Of a stretch of 64,000 bases of DNA, positions 20,759 to 29,502 are shown in pieces. Where the stretch lies: the NCBI RefSeq assembly GCF_001466725.1, contig NZ_CP013650.1, positions 2,170,001 to 2,234,000 of the forward strand. The letters run 5' to 3'. The first letter of the stretch is position 1. Each line of letters opens with the position of its first letter. The translations under genes were made by a program, and so were the position numbers. The DNA is from Lacimicrobium alkaliphilum. Its GTDB lineage: Bacteria; Pseudomonadota; Gammaproteobacteria; Enterobacterales; Alteromonadaceae. Under the pieces are notes generated by a model, which saw only the letters and a list, made by a program, of their open reading frames with translations, did no database searches and was not told where the DNA came from.

Positions 20759-21553
20759 CTACTCATAATGGCGACCACGTTTTACTTCAATGGTATCGAT
20801 ATAGCCGTGCCAGGTGGCATAACCGATCAGGGGCATCAGAATAATAAAGCCGGCAAAACCAGTGATAAAACCAATTCCGACACTGGTAGCAATAATCGCC
20901 GCCCAGATCAGCATAGGTACCTTGTTGATCCACACCGCATGCATACTGGTCAGAACCGCAGTAGCCAGATCGACCCGACGCTCCATCAGCACAGGCTGAG
21001 TAAAGGCACTGATAAAAAACACCAATAACGTAAAACCGGCACCTATCACCGTCCCCAGCGCCAGAAATGGCAACAGGTTTTGCAGGTTTTCTTCCAGATA
21101 AGGGGGATAGAGAGCATGGATAAGGGATGCCACCCTTAACCAGAAAATCATCAGTACCGCTAGTAAAATGCCAAAGCCCCACTCGTTAACGGCATTGCGT
21201 TTTACCGCTTTGATACTGTGCCACAGGCTTGGCTTGTGACCTTTTTCAAGCTCCCAACTGATATCATAAAGCCCGGCAGCTAAAAAAGGACCTATCAGCA
21301 TAAAACACACGATGGATGGCAGGATCACCAGATGCCAGCCGGTGAGCGTAACAAGATAAGTGATAAACCAGGGAATAGCCGCAAAGATCAGCCCATAGAA
21401 TGCCGTGAGTGCTGGTGCCCGGGCCAGATCACGCCAGCCCAGTACCAGCCACTTTACCGGATCACCGGCTTCAAGCTTTTTACAGGGGATCACCCGTCCT
21501 ATTCCACTTTGGGTCATCGGGCTCTGAGGAACTTGTTTAAATGACTCAGACAT
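20759..21553 (-). CDS. DUF2189 family integral membrane protein
   Basis: A 264-residue inner-membrane protein with about six hydrophobic segments (near 50-66, 70-92, 121-145, 158-180, 207-228 and 229-246). The start of the domain, PVKWLVLGWRDLARAPALTAFYGL, is characteristic of DUF2189 (COG5473) proteins, whose function is unknown. It is convergent with the ribonucleotide-reductase operon, only 12 bases from the ferredoxin stop. No partner gene gives a clue to its role. Confidence 0.85.
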   Translation of the reverse strand: MSESFKQVPQSPMTQSGIGRVIPCKKLEAGDPVKWLVLGWRDLARAPALTAFYGLIFAAIPWFITYLVTLTGWHLVILPSIVCFMLIGPFLAAGLYDISWELEKGHKPSLWHSIKAVKRNAVNEWGFGILLAVLMIFWLRVASLIHALYPPYLEENLQNLLPFLALGTVIGAGFTLLVFFISAFTQPVLMERRVDLATAVLTSMHAVWINKVPMLIWAAIIATSVGIGFITGFAGFIILMPLIGYATWHGYIDTIEVKRGRHYE

Positions 21554-21760
21554 CGTTACTCCAACCTATCTGTCAGTTCTATAACTAGCTTACGCACTGA
21601 TAAATGAAACAGGCCAACATATAGATAATTATTATTAAAATTATTCAGTAATAAGCTAACAGCTATATCAAAATGCCACGTCTATAGACAAAGATCTTCT
21701 TGCCACAGGGCAGAGCGCAGTAATACCCTGTATGCCTCGTTTTTGCTACCTGATTGCTCC

Positions 21761-22984
21761 ATGAGACAGATTGTAAAGTCCAGTAAACTGAATGATGTAT
21801 GTTATGACATTCGTGGCCCGGTGCTGACCGAGGCGAAACGGCTCGAAGATGAGGGCCACAGAGTCCTTAAACTCAATATCGGTAACCCTGCCCCCTTCGG
21901 CTTTGAAGCCCCCGATGACATTCTTAAAGATGTGATCCACAACCTGCCAACAGCGCAGGGATACGGTGATGCCCAGGGGATCTACTCGGCTCGGGTCGCA
22001 GTCATGCAGTACTACCAGCAACAAGGGATCAGCAACATCGATATTGACGATGTGTATATCGGCAATGGCGTCAGTGAACTGATTGTCATGGCCATGCAGG
22101 CACTGCTGGATACCGGTGATGAAGTGCTGATCCCAAGCCCCGATTACCCACTTTGGACTGCGGCAGTAAGTTTATCATCGGGCACGCCGGTACATTATCA
22201 GTGCGATGAAGCTGCCGGCTGGTTTCCTGATATCGATGATATTAAGGCCAGAATTACTTCCAACACCCGTGCCATCGTACTGATCAACCCGAACAACCCT
22301 ACCGGCGCCGTATACAGCCGCGAGTTACTGCTTGAGGTGATTGAACTGGCGCGAAAACACAACCTGGTGATTTTCAGCGATGAGATCTATGACAAGATCC
22401 TGTATGACGAAGCCAGACATCAGTGCATAGCCGCACTGGCCGATGATGTATTTTTTGTCACCTTAAGCGGATTATCGAAAAATTACCGGGTGGCCGGATT
22501 CCGTGTAGGCTGGATGCTGATCAGCGGCAATAAAAAGCTCGGCCGTAGTTATATGCAGGGCCTGACCTTGTTAAGTTCCATGCGTATGTGTGCCAATGTG
22601 CCCTGCCAGCATGCCCTGCAAACCGCCCTAGGCGGGTATCAGAGCATCAATGATCTGGTGCGCGCCGACGGACGGCTGCGCCTGCAGCGGGATATCGCCT
22701 GGCGGATGCTGGACCAGATCCCCGGTATCTCCTGTGTCAAACCCAAAGGTGCGATGTATTGTTTTGCCAGAGTGGATGCGAAAAAATTCAGTATTGAAGA
22801 CGATGAACTAATGATTCTGGATTTACTGCGTCAGGAAAAAGTGCTGCTGGTACATGGCAGTGCCTTTAATCTGAAGCAGGGCTGTTACTTCCGGCTGGTA
22901 TTTTTACCGCACACAGATCAGTTACAAAGCGCACTGGGTAAAGTCGAACGCTTTTTTGCCAACTACCAACAAAGGTCGGTGTAG
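21761..22984 (+). CDS. alaA: Alanine-synthesizing transaminase AlaA
   Basis: A PLP-dependent class I aminotransferase making alanine from pyruvate with glutamate. The start at ATG 21761 ([19 protein letters not shown]) gives 407 residues and aligns with E. coli AlaA (405); an in-frame ATG at 21743 adds six residues. The N-terminal [15 protein letters not shown], substrate/PLP segment [21 protein letters not shown], and the Schiff-base lysine in [16 protein letters not shown] are present. Its stop overlaps the GTG start of yfbR, repeating the E. coli alaA-yfbR pair. Confidence 0.96.
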   Translation: MRQIVKSSKLNDVCYDIRGPVLTEAKRLEDEGHRVLKLNIGNPAPFGFEAPDDILKDVIHNLPTAQGYGDAQGIYSARVAVMQYYQQQGISNIDIDDVYIGNGVSELIVMAMQALLDTGDEVLIPSPDYPLWTAAVSLSSGTPVHYQCDEAAGWFPDIDDIKARITSNTRAIVLINPNNPTGAVYSRELLLEVIELARKHNLVIFSDEIYDKILYDEARHQCIAALADDVFFVTLSGLSKNYRVAGFRVGWMLISGNKKLGRSYMQGLTLLSSMRMCANVPCQHALQTALGGYQSINDLVRADGRLRLQRDIAWRMLDQIPGISCVKPKGAMYCFARVDAKKFSIEDDELMILDLLRQEKVLLVHGSAFNLKQGCYFRLVFLPHTDQLQSALGKVERFFANYQQRSV

Positions 22985-23580
22985 TGAAACCTCAACAGAG
23001 TCATTTTTTCGCCCATTTATCCAGAATGAAACTGATCAACCGCTGGCCCCTGATGCGCAACGTCAGCACGGAGAATGTGCAGGAGCATAGTCTGCAGGTG
23101 GCCATGGTCGCCCATGCACTGGCGTTGATCCGCAACAAATATTTCAATGGTGACCTGGATCCCTACCGGATCGCCACCCTGGCCATGTTCCATGATGTTT
23201 CAGAGGTGTTAACCGGTGACCTGCCAACCCCGGTAAAGTACTTTAACCCGGCCATCAGCAAAGAGTATAAAAAGATTGAAGGCATCGCCGAACAAAAGCT
23301 GCTGGATATGACCCCTGCGGCCTTTCGTGATGATTATGCTTCGCTGATCGATCACAATCAGCATACAGAACAGGAACGCTTTGTTATCAAGGCCGCCGAT
23401 GTTATCTGCGCGTACCTGAAAACACTCGAGGAGCTGGCTGCGGGCAATCATGAGTTTGAGCTGGCAAAAAAGCGGCTGGACAAAATTCTTAACGACTATC
23501 AGTCTGAGGAAGTGAATTACTTTATGCAGGCTTATGTGCCGAGTTTTTCTCTCAGCCTGGATGAAATTACACAGGAATAA
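22984..23580 (+). CDS. yfbR: 5'-deoxynucleotidase YfbR
   Basis: An HD-domain phosphohydrolase that dephosphorylates dNMPs. This 198-residue protein has the E. coli hallmarks: RW at 20-21, H35 in NVQEHSLQ, the HD pair H70-D71 in [20 protein letters not shown], and the distal Asp in [11 protein letters not shown]. Translation starts at GTG 22984, whose G is the last base of the alaA stop codon. The dGTPase gene follows after two bases, so three genes are coupled. Confidence 0.96.
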   Translation: MKPQQSHFFAHLSRMKLINRWPLMRNVSTENVQEHSLQVAMVAHALALIRNKYFNGDLDPYRIATLAMFHDVSEVLTGDLPTPVKYFNPAISKEYKKIEGIAEQKLLDMTPAAFRDDYASLIDHNQHTEQERFVIKAADVICAYLKTLEELAAGNHEFELAKKRLDKILNDYQSEEVNYFMQAYVPSFSLSLDEITQE

Positions 23581-23582
23581 GC

Positions 23583-24914
23583 ATGTCTCAGTCGCCCTGG
23601 TTAACCCGCCTGCACACTCAGCCCGAACGCCAGGGCGATCAACGCTCAAGCTTTCAGCGCGATAAGGCCCGCATACTTCATTCTGCCGCCTTTCGCCGTT
23701 TGCAGGCGAAAACGCAGGTATTGGGTGTGGGTATGAATGACTTTCACCGTACCCGTTTGACCCATTCGCTGGAGGCGGCACAAATCGGTACCGGTATCGC
23801 CTCACAGTTGCAGCAAAAATTCCCGCAACTGGCCGCACGCCTGGAGCTGAACGATAACCTGATTGAAGCGCTGTGTCTTGCTCATGATATTGGCCACCCG
23901 CCTTTCGGGCACGGCGGCGAAGTGGCGCTGAATTATATGATGCGCGAGCATGGTGGCTTTGAGGGCAATGGCCAGACCTTCAGGATCCTGACCAAACTGG
24001 AGCTATATACCGCCGATGCCGGCATGAACCTGTGCCGTCGCACGCTGCTCGGACTGGTCAAATATCCGGGGCTGCTGAGCCTCTTGCAGAAAAACCGCGA
24101 AGCGACACCAGCCTTTTCCGCCAGCCCTAACCTATCCAACTGGATCCCGGCCAAAGGTCTGTTTGATGATGATAAAGCGGTGTTTGACTGGCTATTGCAG
24201 CCTCTGAGTGACAGCGACAAAGTCCTGTTCACGGCCACTGAACAGCAGGATGATGGCCATCGGCGAACCCGTTATAAATCCTTCGATTGCTCAATTATGG
24301 AACTGGCCGATGATATTGCCTACAGCATCCATGACCTCGAAGACGCTATTGTTACCGGTATCGTTAACCCAGATGAGTTTACCCGGCTTGTCAGCGACCC
24401 TATCAGGGCTTTGCAATTAACGCCTCTGAGCATGCAGATGCGGGATCTGACCTCAAAACTGTTCAGTGACCTGCACTACGATCGTAAAGATGCCATCGGC
24501 GCTCTGGTCAATGGCTTTATTACCGCCATTGAAATAGCCCGGCTTGACGCAGATTTTGAGGCACCATTGCTGCAATATAACGCCGTGTTACCGAAGGATT
24601 TCGCTAAAGCCCTTAGCTTATTCAAGCAGTTTGTCTATACCCGGGTCATTCAGTCTCACGAGGTACAGATCCTTGAATTTAAGGGGCAGCAGTTAGTGAT
24701 GGCGCTGTTCAGTGCCTTTGCATCGGATCCCTTGCGCCTTTTACCCGACAATACCAGAGCCCGTTGGCTTAACGCGCAAAAACACCGTCAGGGAATGCGG
24801 ATCATCGCAGATTACATAGCCGGTATGACAGATGAATTTGCCTCTCGCCTGTATAACCAGCTATTTCTGCCCAAAACGGCTTCAGGCCAGACAATGAGCG
24901 GGTTTCAGTACTAA
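23583..24914 (+). CDS. HD-domain dGTP triphosphohydrolase
   Basis: Hydrolyses dGTP (possibly other dNTPs) to deoxynucleoside and triphosphate. At 443 residues it matches the shorter Shewanella/Vibrio dGTPase group rather than E. coli Dgt (505). Motifs are RRLQAKTQV (38-46), H61 in [12 protein letters not shown], the HD pair H101-D102 in [14 protein letters not shown], and the late Asp in [16 protein letters not shown]. From established work, a Shewanella putrefaciens dGTPase of this kind protects against phages by depleting dNTPs; whether this one does is inference. It is two bases after yfbR. The start ATG 23583 has AGGAATAAGC upstream. Confidence 0.93.
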   Translation: MSQSPWLTRLHTQPERQGDQRSSFQRDKARILHSAAFRRLQAKTQVLGVGMNDFHRTRLTHSLEAAQIGTGIASQLQQKFPQLAARLELNDNLIEALCLAHDIGHPPFGHGGEVALNYMMREHGGFEGNGQTFRILTKLELYTADAGMNLCRRTLLGLVKYPGLLSLLQKNREATPAFSASPNLSNWIPAKGLFDDDKAVFDWLLQPLSDSDKVLFTATEQQDDGHRRTRYKSFDCSIMELADDIAYSIHDLEDAIVTGIVNPDEFTRLVSDPIRALQLTPLSMQMRDLTSKLFSDLHYDRKDAIGALVNGFITAIEIARLDADFEAPLLQYNAVLPKDFAKALSLFKQFVYTRVIQSHEVQILEFKGQQLVMALFSAFASDPLRLLPDNTRARWLNAQKHRQGMRIIADYIAGMTDEFASRLYNQLFLPKTASGQTMSGFQY

Positions 24915-25037
24915 GTACTTCTGAGTATAAATAACCCGATAAAATCTTAAGTTTTTTTCGCGTGTTCTCGCAGAGGCGCAAGGACGCGGAGATACTAAAG
25001 CCCTTTCATCCTCTGTGATGATAAAAAAAACACTTGC

Positions 25038-25089
25038 ATGTTTATTTATACAGTACTACTGTTTGTATAACCACTGTATAAATAAACAA
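25038..25089 (+). promoter_or_regulatory. Double LexA-like operator in a 46-bp dyad
   Basis: Two LexA-type cores are visible: ATGT-N8-ACAG at 25038-25053 and CTGT-N8-ACAA at 25074-25089, each one mismatch from CTGT-N8-ACAG. They are mirror images. A perfect 14-bp inverted repeat, arms TTTATTTATACAGT (25041-25054) and ACTGTATAAATAAA (25073-25086), flanks an 18-base spacer. A TATAAA hexamer (25077-25082), a plausible -10, lies inside the second box. SOS control of the gene at 25099 is inferred. Confidence 0.65.
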
Positions 25090-25098
25090 GGCAAGGTT

Positions 25099-25485
25099 AT
25101 GGCAGGCATCAATGCGCAGTTAACAAATCACATGCAATCCGGGCTGACGGATATCTCTGTTTATCAGAAAGGGCAGCTTTACAGCATCGTTAAACATCGG
25201 CAACAGGGTGACAGATGGGTGTATTTGCTGGCCAATCAGTTGCGCTTCTGTCAGTCACAGGGATATAAGATTCACCTGCCCCGCCCCGACACCGACACAA
25301 CCCTTGTGTGGCTGGAAAAACTGATACAAAGCGGCCAGACCTGTGCCATTTTTGTAGAAGATCTGAAGCTGGACGAAGTACGTCAAAAACGGCTGATACA
25401 GTTGTGCAAGCAAATGGACGTGATGCTGGTGAATCTGAACAGTCGCAAGGTTACAGATAACACCCTTGTCTACGGGCCATGGTAA
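25099..25485 (+). CDS. SulA-like SOS cell-division inhibitor (putative)
   Basis: A 128-residue protein starting at ATG 25099 with AAGG seven bases upstream; the frame is open back to 25015 but that part lies over the operator. A central WVYLLANQLRFCQSQGYKIHLPRP and a later LEKLIQSGQTCAIFVEDLKLDEVRQKRL follow the order and hydrophobic pattern of SulA. In E. coli, SulA is induced by DNA damage and blocks FtsZ polymerisation. The double LexA-like operator just upstream supports an SOS role. Similarity is limited and the protein is shorter than E. coli SulA (169), so a related RecA/ImuA-like SOS protein is the main alternative. Confidence 0.6.
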   Translation: MAGINAQLTNHMQSGLTDISVYQKGQLYSIVKHRQQGDRWVYLLANQLRFCQSQGYKIHLPRPDTDTTLVWLEKLIQSGQTCAIFVEDLKLDEVRQKRLIQLCKQMDVMLVNLNSRKVTDNTLVYGPW

Positions 25486-25519
25486 AATAACCATATTGCC
25501 CACTCTGAAGTTAACCCGA

Positions 25520-26002
25520 ATGCCAGATTGTTGTGATTGTGGAAAACCGCAGAACTATAAAGATTGTTGTTCGCCCCTGCACCAGGGCCAGGCAATAGCT
25601 GAATCTGCTGAGCAACTGATGAGATCCCGTTATTCTGCTTTTGCCCGGGGTGATGTGACCTATATTGTTAACACTCAAACGGCATTACCGGTGAAAGCCA
25701 GCCGTGAAGAGCTGGAACAGGATTTAACCGCGGTCCAATGGCTTAAACTGGAAGTACTCAGTCACACTGTTGTCTCACAAACCAAAGCCCTTGTAGAGTT
25801 TTGTGCCTATGCTCTGAGTGTTACCGGCAATCAGAAGCAACTGATACAACACCATGAGCACTCCGAGTTTTATCGCCAGGATCAACAGTGGTTGTACAAA
25901 CAGGGGCAAATTATGCCGGATTCAGGGCAGATAAAGTGGCCCCGTAACCATCAGTGTGTCTGTGGCAGCGGCAGAAAATATAAACAATGTTGTGGTGACT
26001 AG
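25520..26002 (+). CDS. ychJ: YchJ family SEC-C zinc protein
   Basis: A 160-residue protein with SEC-C-type Cys clusters at both ends, N-terminal CCDCGKPQNYKDCC (C4-C17) and C-terminal CVCGSGRKYKQCCG, around a NTF2-like YchJ domain (LMRSRYSAFARGDVTYIVNT near 33-52). E. coli YchJ (152 residues) has the same layout; its function is not established, though SEC-C motifs bind zinc. The start at ATG 25520 removes 18 poor residues of a longer frame that would overlap the upstream gene. Confidence 0.92.
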   Translation: MPDCCDCGKPQNYKDCCSPLHQGQAIAESAEQLMRSRYSAFARGDVTYIVNTQTALPVKASREELEQDLTAVQWLKLEVLSHTVVSQTKALVEFCAYALSVTGNQKQLIQHHEHSEFYRQDQQWLYKQGQIMPDSGQIKWPRNHQCVCGSGRKYKQCCGD

Positions 26003-26014
26003 GAGCTTTCGCCC

Positions 26015-26479
26015 CTAAGCGGCCTGATAATCACGGGCCTTTTCAATGACATCCAGTAACCCGGTTTCATCGACCTGCAGGGGTTGCAGATTTCTTCCTT
26101 TGAGCTTTTCACGACAATACCAACTGGTATTTTCTATGATTTCATCATCCAGTCTTTTACTGTCATTAAACACCGACAAGGGTGCAGGATGAAGACAATG
26201 CCATAACCTGGCAGAGACAAGTTGCTGCTGGTGAATATAATCTGCATGCCGTGCCTCAAACTCCCAGTGTTGCGGCTCAGGCTTAAGAGGGATATCCGGA
26301 GCTTTATCAAACAGCGCCTGTTTTTGTTCATTGTCTGCTGGCCGCTCTGCCAACTGAGGCCGGTCTAACTGATTTTCCTGCAACATCGCCAGCAGCAGGG
26401 CAAAAGCTGCGCCATGCCCCTGGCTTGCCGCTTTATTCAGACTGCCATTATATTCAAAATCAAGATGAATGGATTGCAT
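26015..26479 (-). CDS. VC2046/SO_2500 family protein
   Basis: A 154-residue soluble protein. The segment LNKAASQGHGAAFALLLAMLQEN (about 14-36) and its size resemble the gammaproteobacterial VC2046/SO_2500 family, which has no known function; this is recalled, not searched. No signal peptide, membrane segment or catalytic motif is apparent. It is convergent with ychJ (12 bases between stops) and divergent from the REC-TPR gene. Confidence 0.65.
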   Translation of the reverse strand: MQSIHLDFEYNGSLNKAASQGHGAAFALLLAMLQENQLDRPQLAERPADNEQKQALFDKAPDIPLKPEPQHWEFEARHADYIHQQQLVSARLWHCLHPAPLSVFNDSKRLDDEIIENTSWYCREKLKGRNLQPLQVDETGLLDVIEKARDYQAA

Positions 26480-26654
26480 GCACGATCTCCGGTTACTATG
26501 GTTATCGCTTGGCAGGGAAAATTCTTAACAACTGCAGGTAATTTACTGGACGGCGGATTTATTCCGATTGCTATTATACAACCTTGCTTTCAGCGCCATA
26601 TTCAATGAAGATGGGGTAAGTGATTGATATTCATAAGACGTAGCTGCATTTTTC

Positions 26655-28307
26655 ATGGCCACCCTGTCCTACCATAATAAACGTGTCCTTGTCGTTGATG
26701 ACCAACGCCCCTTTCTGATCCTGTTACGTGGCATTATGAATAACCTCGGCGCTCAGTCTGTGGTAGTAGTGCAAAACGGAGAGTCGGCCATTGCAGCCTG
26801 TCGACACGAAAAATTTGATATTATTATTTCGGATTTGCACCTGGGCAGTGACAAAAAGAACGGATATCAGCTTCTGGAAGAATTGCGGATCCGCAAACTG
26901 ATCAGACCGACAACCGTCTATATCATGGTCAGTGCCGACAGTGACAGGCCGATGGTGCTGGGTAGCATTGAAAAGCAACCTGATGATTACATTATCAAAC
27001 CTTTTTCTCAGGCACAGTTACACAACCGCATTGCCAAGGCCTATCACAAGCGGATTTCCCTGCGTCATGTGTATGACAAAGCCATGAACGGTGACAATGA
27101 TGGAGCCATCGCTGCCTGTCGCACCCTTATCAGTACACACAGAAAGTACAGCCGTGCCTGCGCCGCTGTACTCACGGATCTGCTTTGGCGGGAAAAACGC
27201 TATGACGAAGCTCTGAATCTGCTCGAGTCCTTATCACAATCTAAAGCGCTTCCCTGGGTCACCATTGCTCTGGCCAGAACGCATTTGCTCAGAAATAACA
27301 CTAAAAAGGCGATGTTTTTTGCCCGTAAGATCTGCATGCAAAGACTCTTTATGGTGGATGGCCTGGATTTGCTGGCTCAGGCTCATATGCAAAGTGAGTC
27401 ACTTGACGAGGCCCTGGACTCAATTCAGAAAGCCCTGGCGATGGCGCCCTATTCTTTAACCCGACAATTTCTGGGCTGTGAGATTGCCAGGCTGGCCGGT
27501 GATTATGAAATGGCCAAAAACTGCTGTCAGGCCATATTGGAACAGAGTAAGAAATCCGTTCACCGAAGCGTAGTGCATTTGTGTAACTACGTACGTAGTA
27601 TTCTGGATGCGGCAGAAAAGGCCGAAGACAAACGGCAGAAGAACAAATTTCAGCAGGAAGCCATACTGGTACTGCAACGCAACCGCAATGATGAACTGCT
27701 GACCCGTACAAAAGAGCTTTTTGATTACGGGGTATATGAAGATCTGGTGGGAGCAAGGATTAACTATCTTGACGGCAAGTTGCTCGAAGCCAAACGCCTG
27801 CTCAACGAGACTCAGTATCAGTTACGCAAAAAGTTCGATCATTACCCTATGACAATGGCACCGGATTCTATCGATTTGATGTGTGACCTGGGCGAGTTTG
27901 AAGAACTGTCCGAGTTACTGGAGCAACTGAAACAAAGTGATATTAAGCTGGATGCCAATCTGAAGTACCTGATTGATAAGACCGAAGATCGTACCAACCG
28001 GGTTAAGCAACAATACAATAAGCACAACCGGGACGGCCTGAAGAAATACGCCCAGGGCCAGTATCAGGGCGCCTATGAATCCTTCCTGGCGGCCCAGGAA
28101 CTGGCTCCCATGAACACCGGTGTCGCCATCAATTTACTGCAATGCCTGCTAAAATTGCAGGAACAGCATACCAAGCCGGATCCGGCTCTGATGATGAAAT
28201 GTCGGCAAACCTACAGAATGCTTGAAGGCATGCGTCTTTCGGATAGCCATCAGGCTAAATTCAATAATATCAGGGATGATGTCAAAAACCTTTTGGAGCG
28301 CACATGA
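26655..28307 (+). CDS. REC-TPR response regulator
   Basis: A 550-residue cytoplasmic regulator. The N-terminal CheY-like receiver (about 8-125) has the acidic pair D15/D16 (VVDDQ), phosphoacceptor D60 (ISDLHLG), S93 and K115 (IKPF), so it should be phosphorylated. Instead of a DNA-binding domain it carries about 400 residues of helical TPR-like repeats (for example YDEALNLLESL, LDEALDSIQKALAMAP, YQGAYESFLAAQELAP), implying protein-protein output. No kinase is adjacent. Its stop overlaps the next gene (ATGA). A paralogue with the same architecture is at 58768-60441. Confidence 0.9.
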   Translation: MATLSYHNKRVLVVDDQRPFLILLRGIMNNLGAQSVVVVQNGESAIAACRHEKFDIIISDLHLGSDKKNGYQLLEELRIRKLIRPTTVYIMVSADSDRPMVLGSIEKQPDDYIIKPFSQAQLHNRIAKAYHKRISLRHVYDKAMNGDNDGAIAACRTLISTHRKYSRACAAVLTDLLWREKRYDEALNLLESLSQSKALPWVTIALARTHLLRNNTKKAMFFARKICMQRLFMVDGLDLLAQAHMQSESLDEALDSIQKALAMAPYSLTRQFLGCEIARLAGDYEMAKNCCQAILEQSKKSVHRSVVHLCNYVRSILDAAEKAEDKRQKNKFQQEAILVLQRNRNDELLTRTKELFDYGVYEDLVGARINYLDGKLLEAKRLLNETQYQLRKKFDHYPMTMAPDSIDLMCDLGEFEELSELLEQLKQSDIKLDANLKYLIDKTEDRTNRVKQQYNKHNRDGLKKYAQGQYQGAYESFLAAQELAPMNTGVAINLLQCLLKLQEQHTKPDPALMMKCRQTYRMLEGMRLSDSHQAKFNNIRDDVKNLLERT

Positions 28308-28591
28308 AACCTTTTTTCGCCGTGACTTTTGTACTACCGCTGTTAACAGCCTGTAGCAGCACTGACAACCCATGCGAAAATATTCTTGAAGTTAAACAAC
28401 AGGAACAACAATGCGCCGAATGGCGGAAAATCATGCAAAATAAGGATCATCCCCAACAGGCACTGACTGCCCGAAAACGTTACGAGGAAGCCTGTCAGGA
28501 TCTGAGATATTACCGGGATCAATATGACACTATCTGTAAGGGTGATGAAACTGCAATTGGTGAGAAAAGAGCAGAAAAGCAAAAGCAGTAA
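28304..28591 (+). CDS. Small lipoprotein cotranscribed with REC-TPR regulator
   Basis: A 95-residue protein with a short signal (FFAVTFVLPLLTAC); the lipobox LTAC puts the lipidated Cys at 17. The mature part is charged and helical with four more Cys residues (PCEN, QQCAEW, EACQD, TICKGD) and a Lys/Glu-rich tail. Its ATG overlaps the TGA of the REC-TPR gene (ATGA), indicating tight coupling, so a lipoprotein partner or target of the regulator's pathway is possible. Family not recognised. Confidence 0.75.
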   Translation: MKPFFAVTFVLPLLTACSSTDNPCENILEVKQQEQQCAEWRKIMQNKDHPQQALTARKRYEEACQDLRYYRDQYDTICKGDETAIGEKRAEKQKQ

Positions 28592-28607
28592 TACTATTCC
28601 GATAGTA

Positions 28608-28632
28608 ACAGCCGGCCCTGCTGGCCGGCTGT
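28608..28632. terminator. GC-rich hairpin between convergent genes
   Basis: A perfect 10-bp stem, ACAGCCGGCC (28608-28617) with GGCCGGCTGT (28623-28632), 5-base loop. It lies between the lipoprotein stop (28591) and the pirin stop (28650), where a shared terminator is expected. It lacks a T-run on either strand, so efficiency is uncertain. Confidence 0.55.
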
Positions 28633-28649
28633 CATAAAACCCATCAACC

Positions 28650-29501
28650 TCAGCTCGTTCCACTGTCCGGTGTTTTTACCAGCCGGCCCTGCTGATAGTC
28701 ACGCAGGGCCTGATGGATCTGGTCCTGTGTATTCATAACAAAAGGTCCATACTGCACTATGGGTTCGCCTATGGGTCTGGCCGCAACCAGGATTAAACGG
28801 GTATTGGCCTGCAACATCAGTGACACCCGCTCCCCATCATCAAGTACGGCAAGTTCACCTGTTTTAAGATCTTCCCCAGCGATTTTCAGGTTACCCTGGT
28901 AGCAATACACAAAACCATTATGCCCCTGCTCCACCGGCAGACTGATCTCGCCCGCCCTGTCAGCATGAAGGTCAAAAAACAGTGGCGCCACAGCCTGAGT
29001 TTTTACCGGTCCGCTCTGCCCTGCCAGCTCACCGGAAAGTAGTCGCACAACAATACCCTCTTTCAGGTTAAGTTTTGGTACCTTCGCAGCCGGAATATCC
29101 TGATAGTCAGGCGCAGACATTTTTTCCTTTGCCGGCAGATTGACCCATAACTGAAAGCCTCTGAGCAATCCCTCGGTTTGCTGTGGCATCTCTTCATGAA
29201 TAATACCGCTACCGGCATTCATCCATTGCAGCCCGCCGGATTCAATTATCCCTTCATTACCCACCGAATCTTTATGTCCCATTTTGCCCTGCAGCATATA
29301 GGTAACAGTCTGAAATCCGCGATGGGGATGAGGCGGAAAGCCAGCCAGATAGTCGTTGGGCTTATCTGATCCAAATTCATCCAGCATCAGAAAGGGATCA
29401 AGCCGTGGTAACCCCGGCTGACCAATAATACGTGTCAGTGCCACACCTGCACCATCGCTGGTTTTAACCCCTCTTACTTTACGGGAAATCTTTCTGTCCA
29501 T
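28650..29501 (-). CDS. Pirin family protein
   Basis: A bicupin, iron-binding protein; some bacterial pirins have quercetinase activity, others regulate metabolism. From ATG 29499-29501 it has 283 residues, with metal ligands H58, H60, H102 and E104 in PPHPHRGF and GIIHEE. This start is preferred because GGGGAG lies upstream and the longer frame would overlap the preceding gene more. The C-terminal half has the second cupin and ends in the usual PIGEPIVQYGPFVMNT segment. It is probably cotranscribed with the upstream hydroquinone reductase. Confidence 0.92.
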   Translation of the reverse strand: MDRKISRKVRGVKTSDGAGVALTRIIGQPGLPRLDPFLMLDEFGSDKPNDYLAGFPPHPHRGFQTVTYMLQGKMGHKDSVGNEGIIESGGLQWMNAGSGIIHEEMPQQTEGLLRGFQLWVNLPAKEKMSAPDYQDIPAAKVPKLNLKEGIVVRLLSGELAGQSGPVKTQAVAPLFFDLHADRAGEISLPVEQGHNGFVYCYQGNLKIAGEDLKTGELAVLDDGERVSLMLQANTRLILVAARPIGEPIVQYGPFVMNTQDQIHQALRDYQQGRLVKTPDSGTS

Positions 29502-29502
29502 C

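Noticed and set aside
24955..25000. Degenerate GCAGAGGCGCAAGGACGCGG repeat near 24970 as a CRISPR or REP element
   Set aside because: Only one imperfect copy, no regular spacing and no paired arm; insufficient to call an element.
25060..25078. Third LexA-like match CTG-N10-CAC between the two boxes
   Set aside because: The right half (CAC) breaks the CAG requirement; likely incidental to the dyad.
25015..25098. 28-residue extension of the SulA-like protein
   Set aside because: It would place the LexA-like operator inside the coding region; ATG 25099 has a better ribosome binding site.
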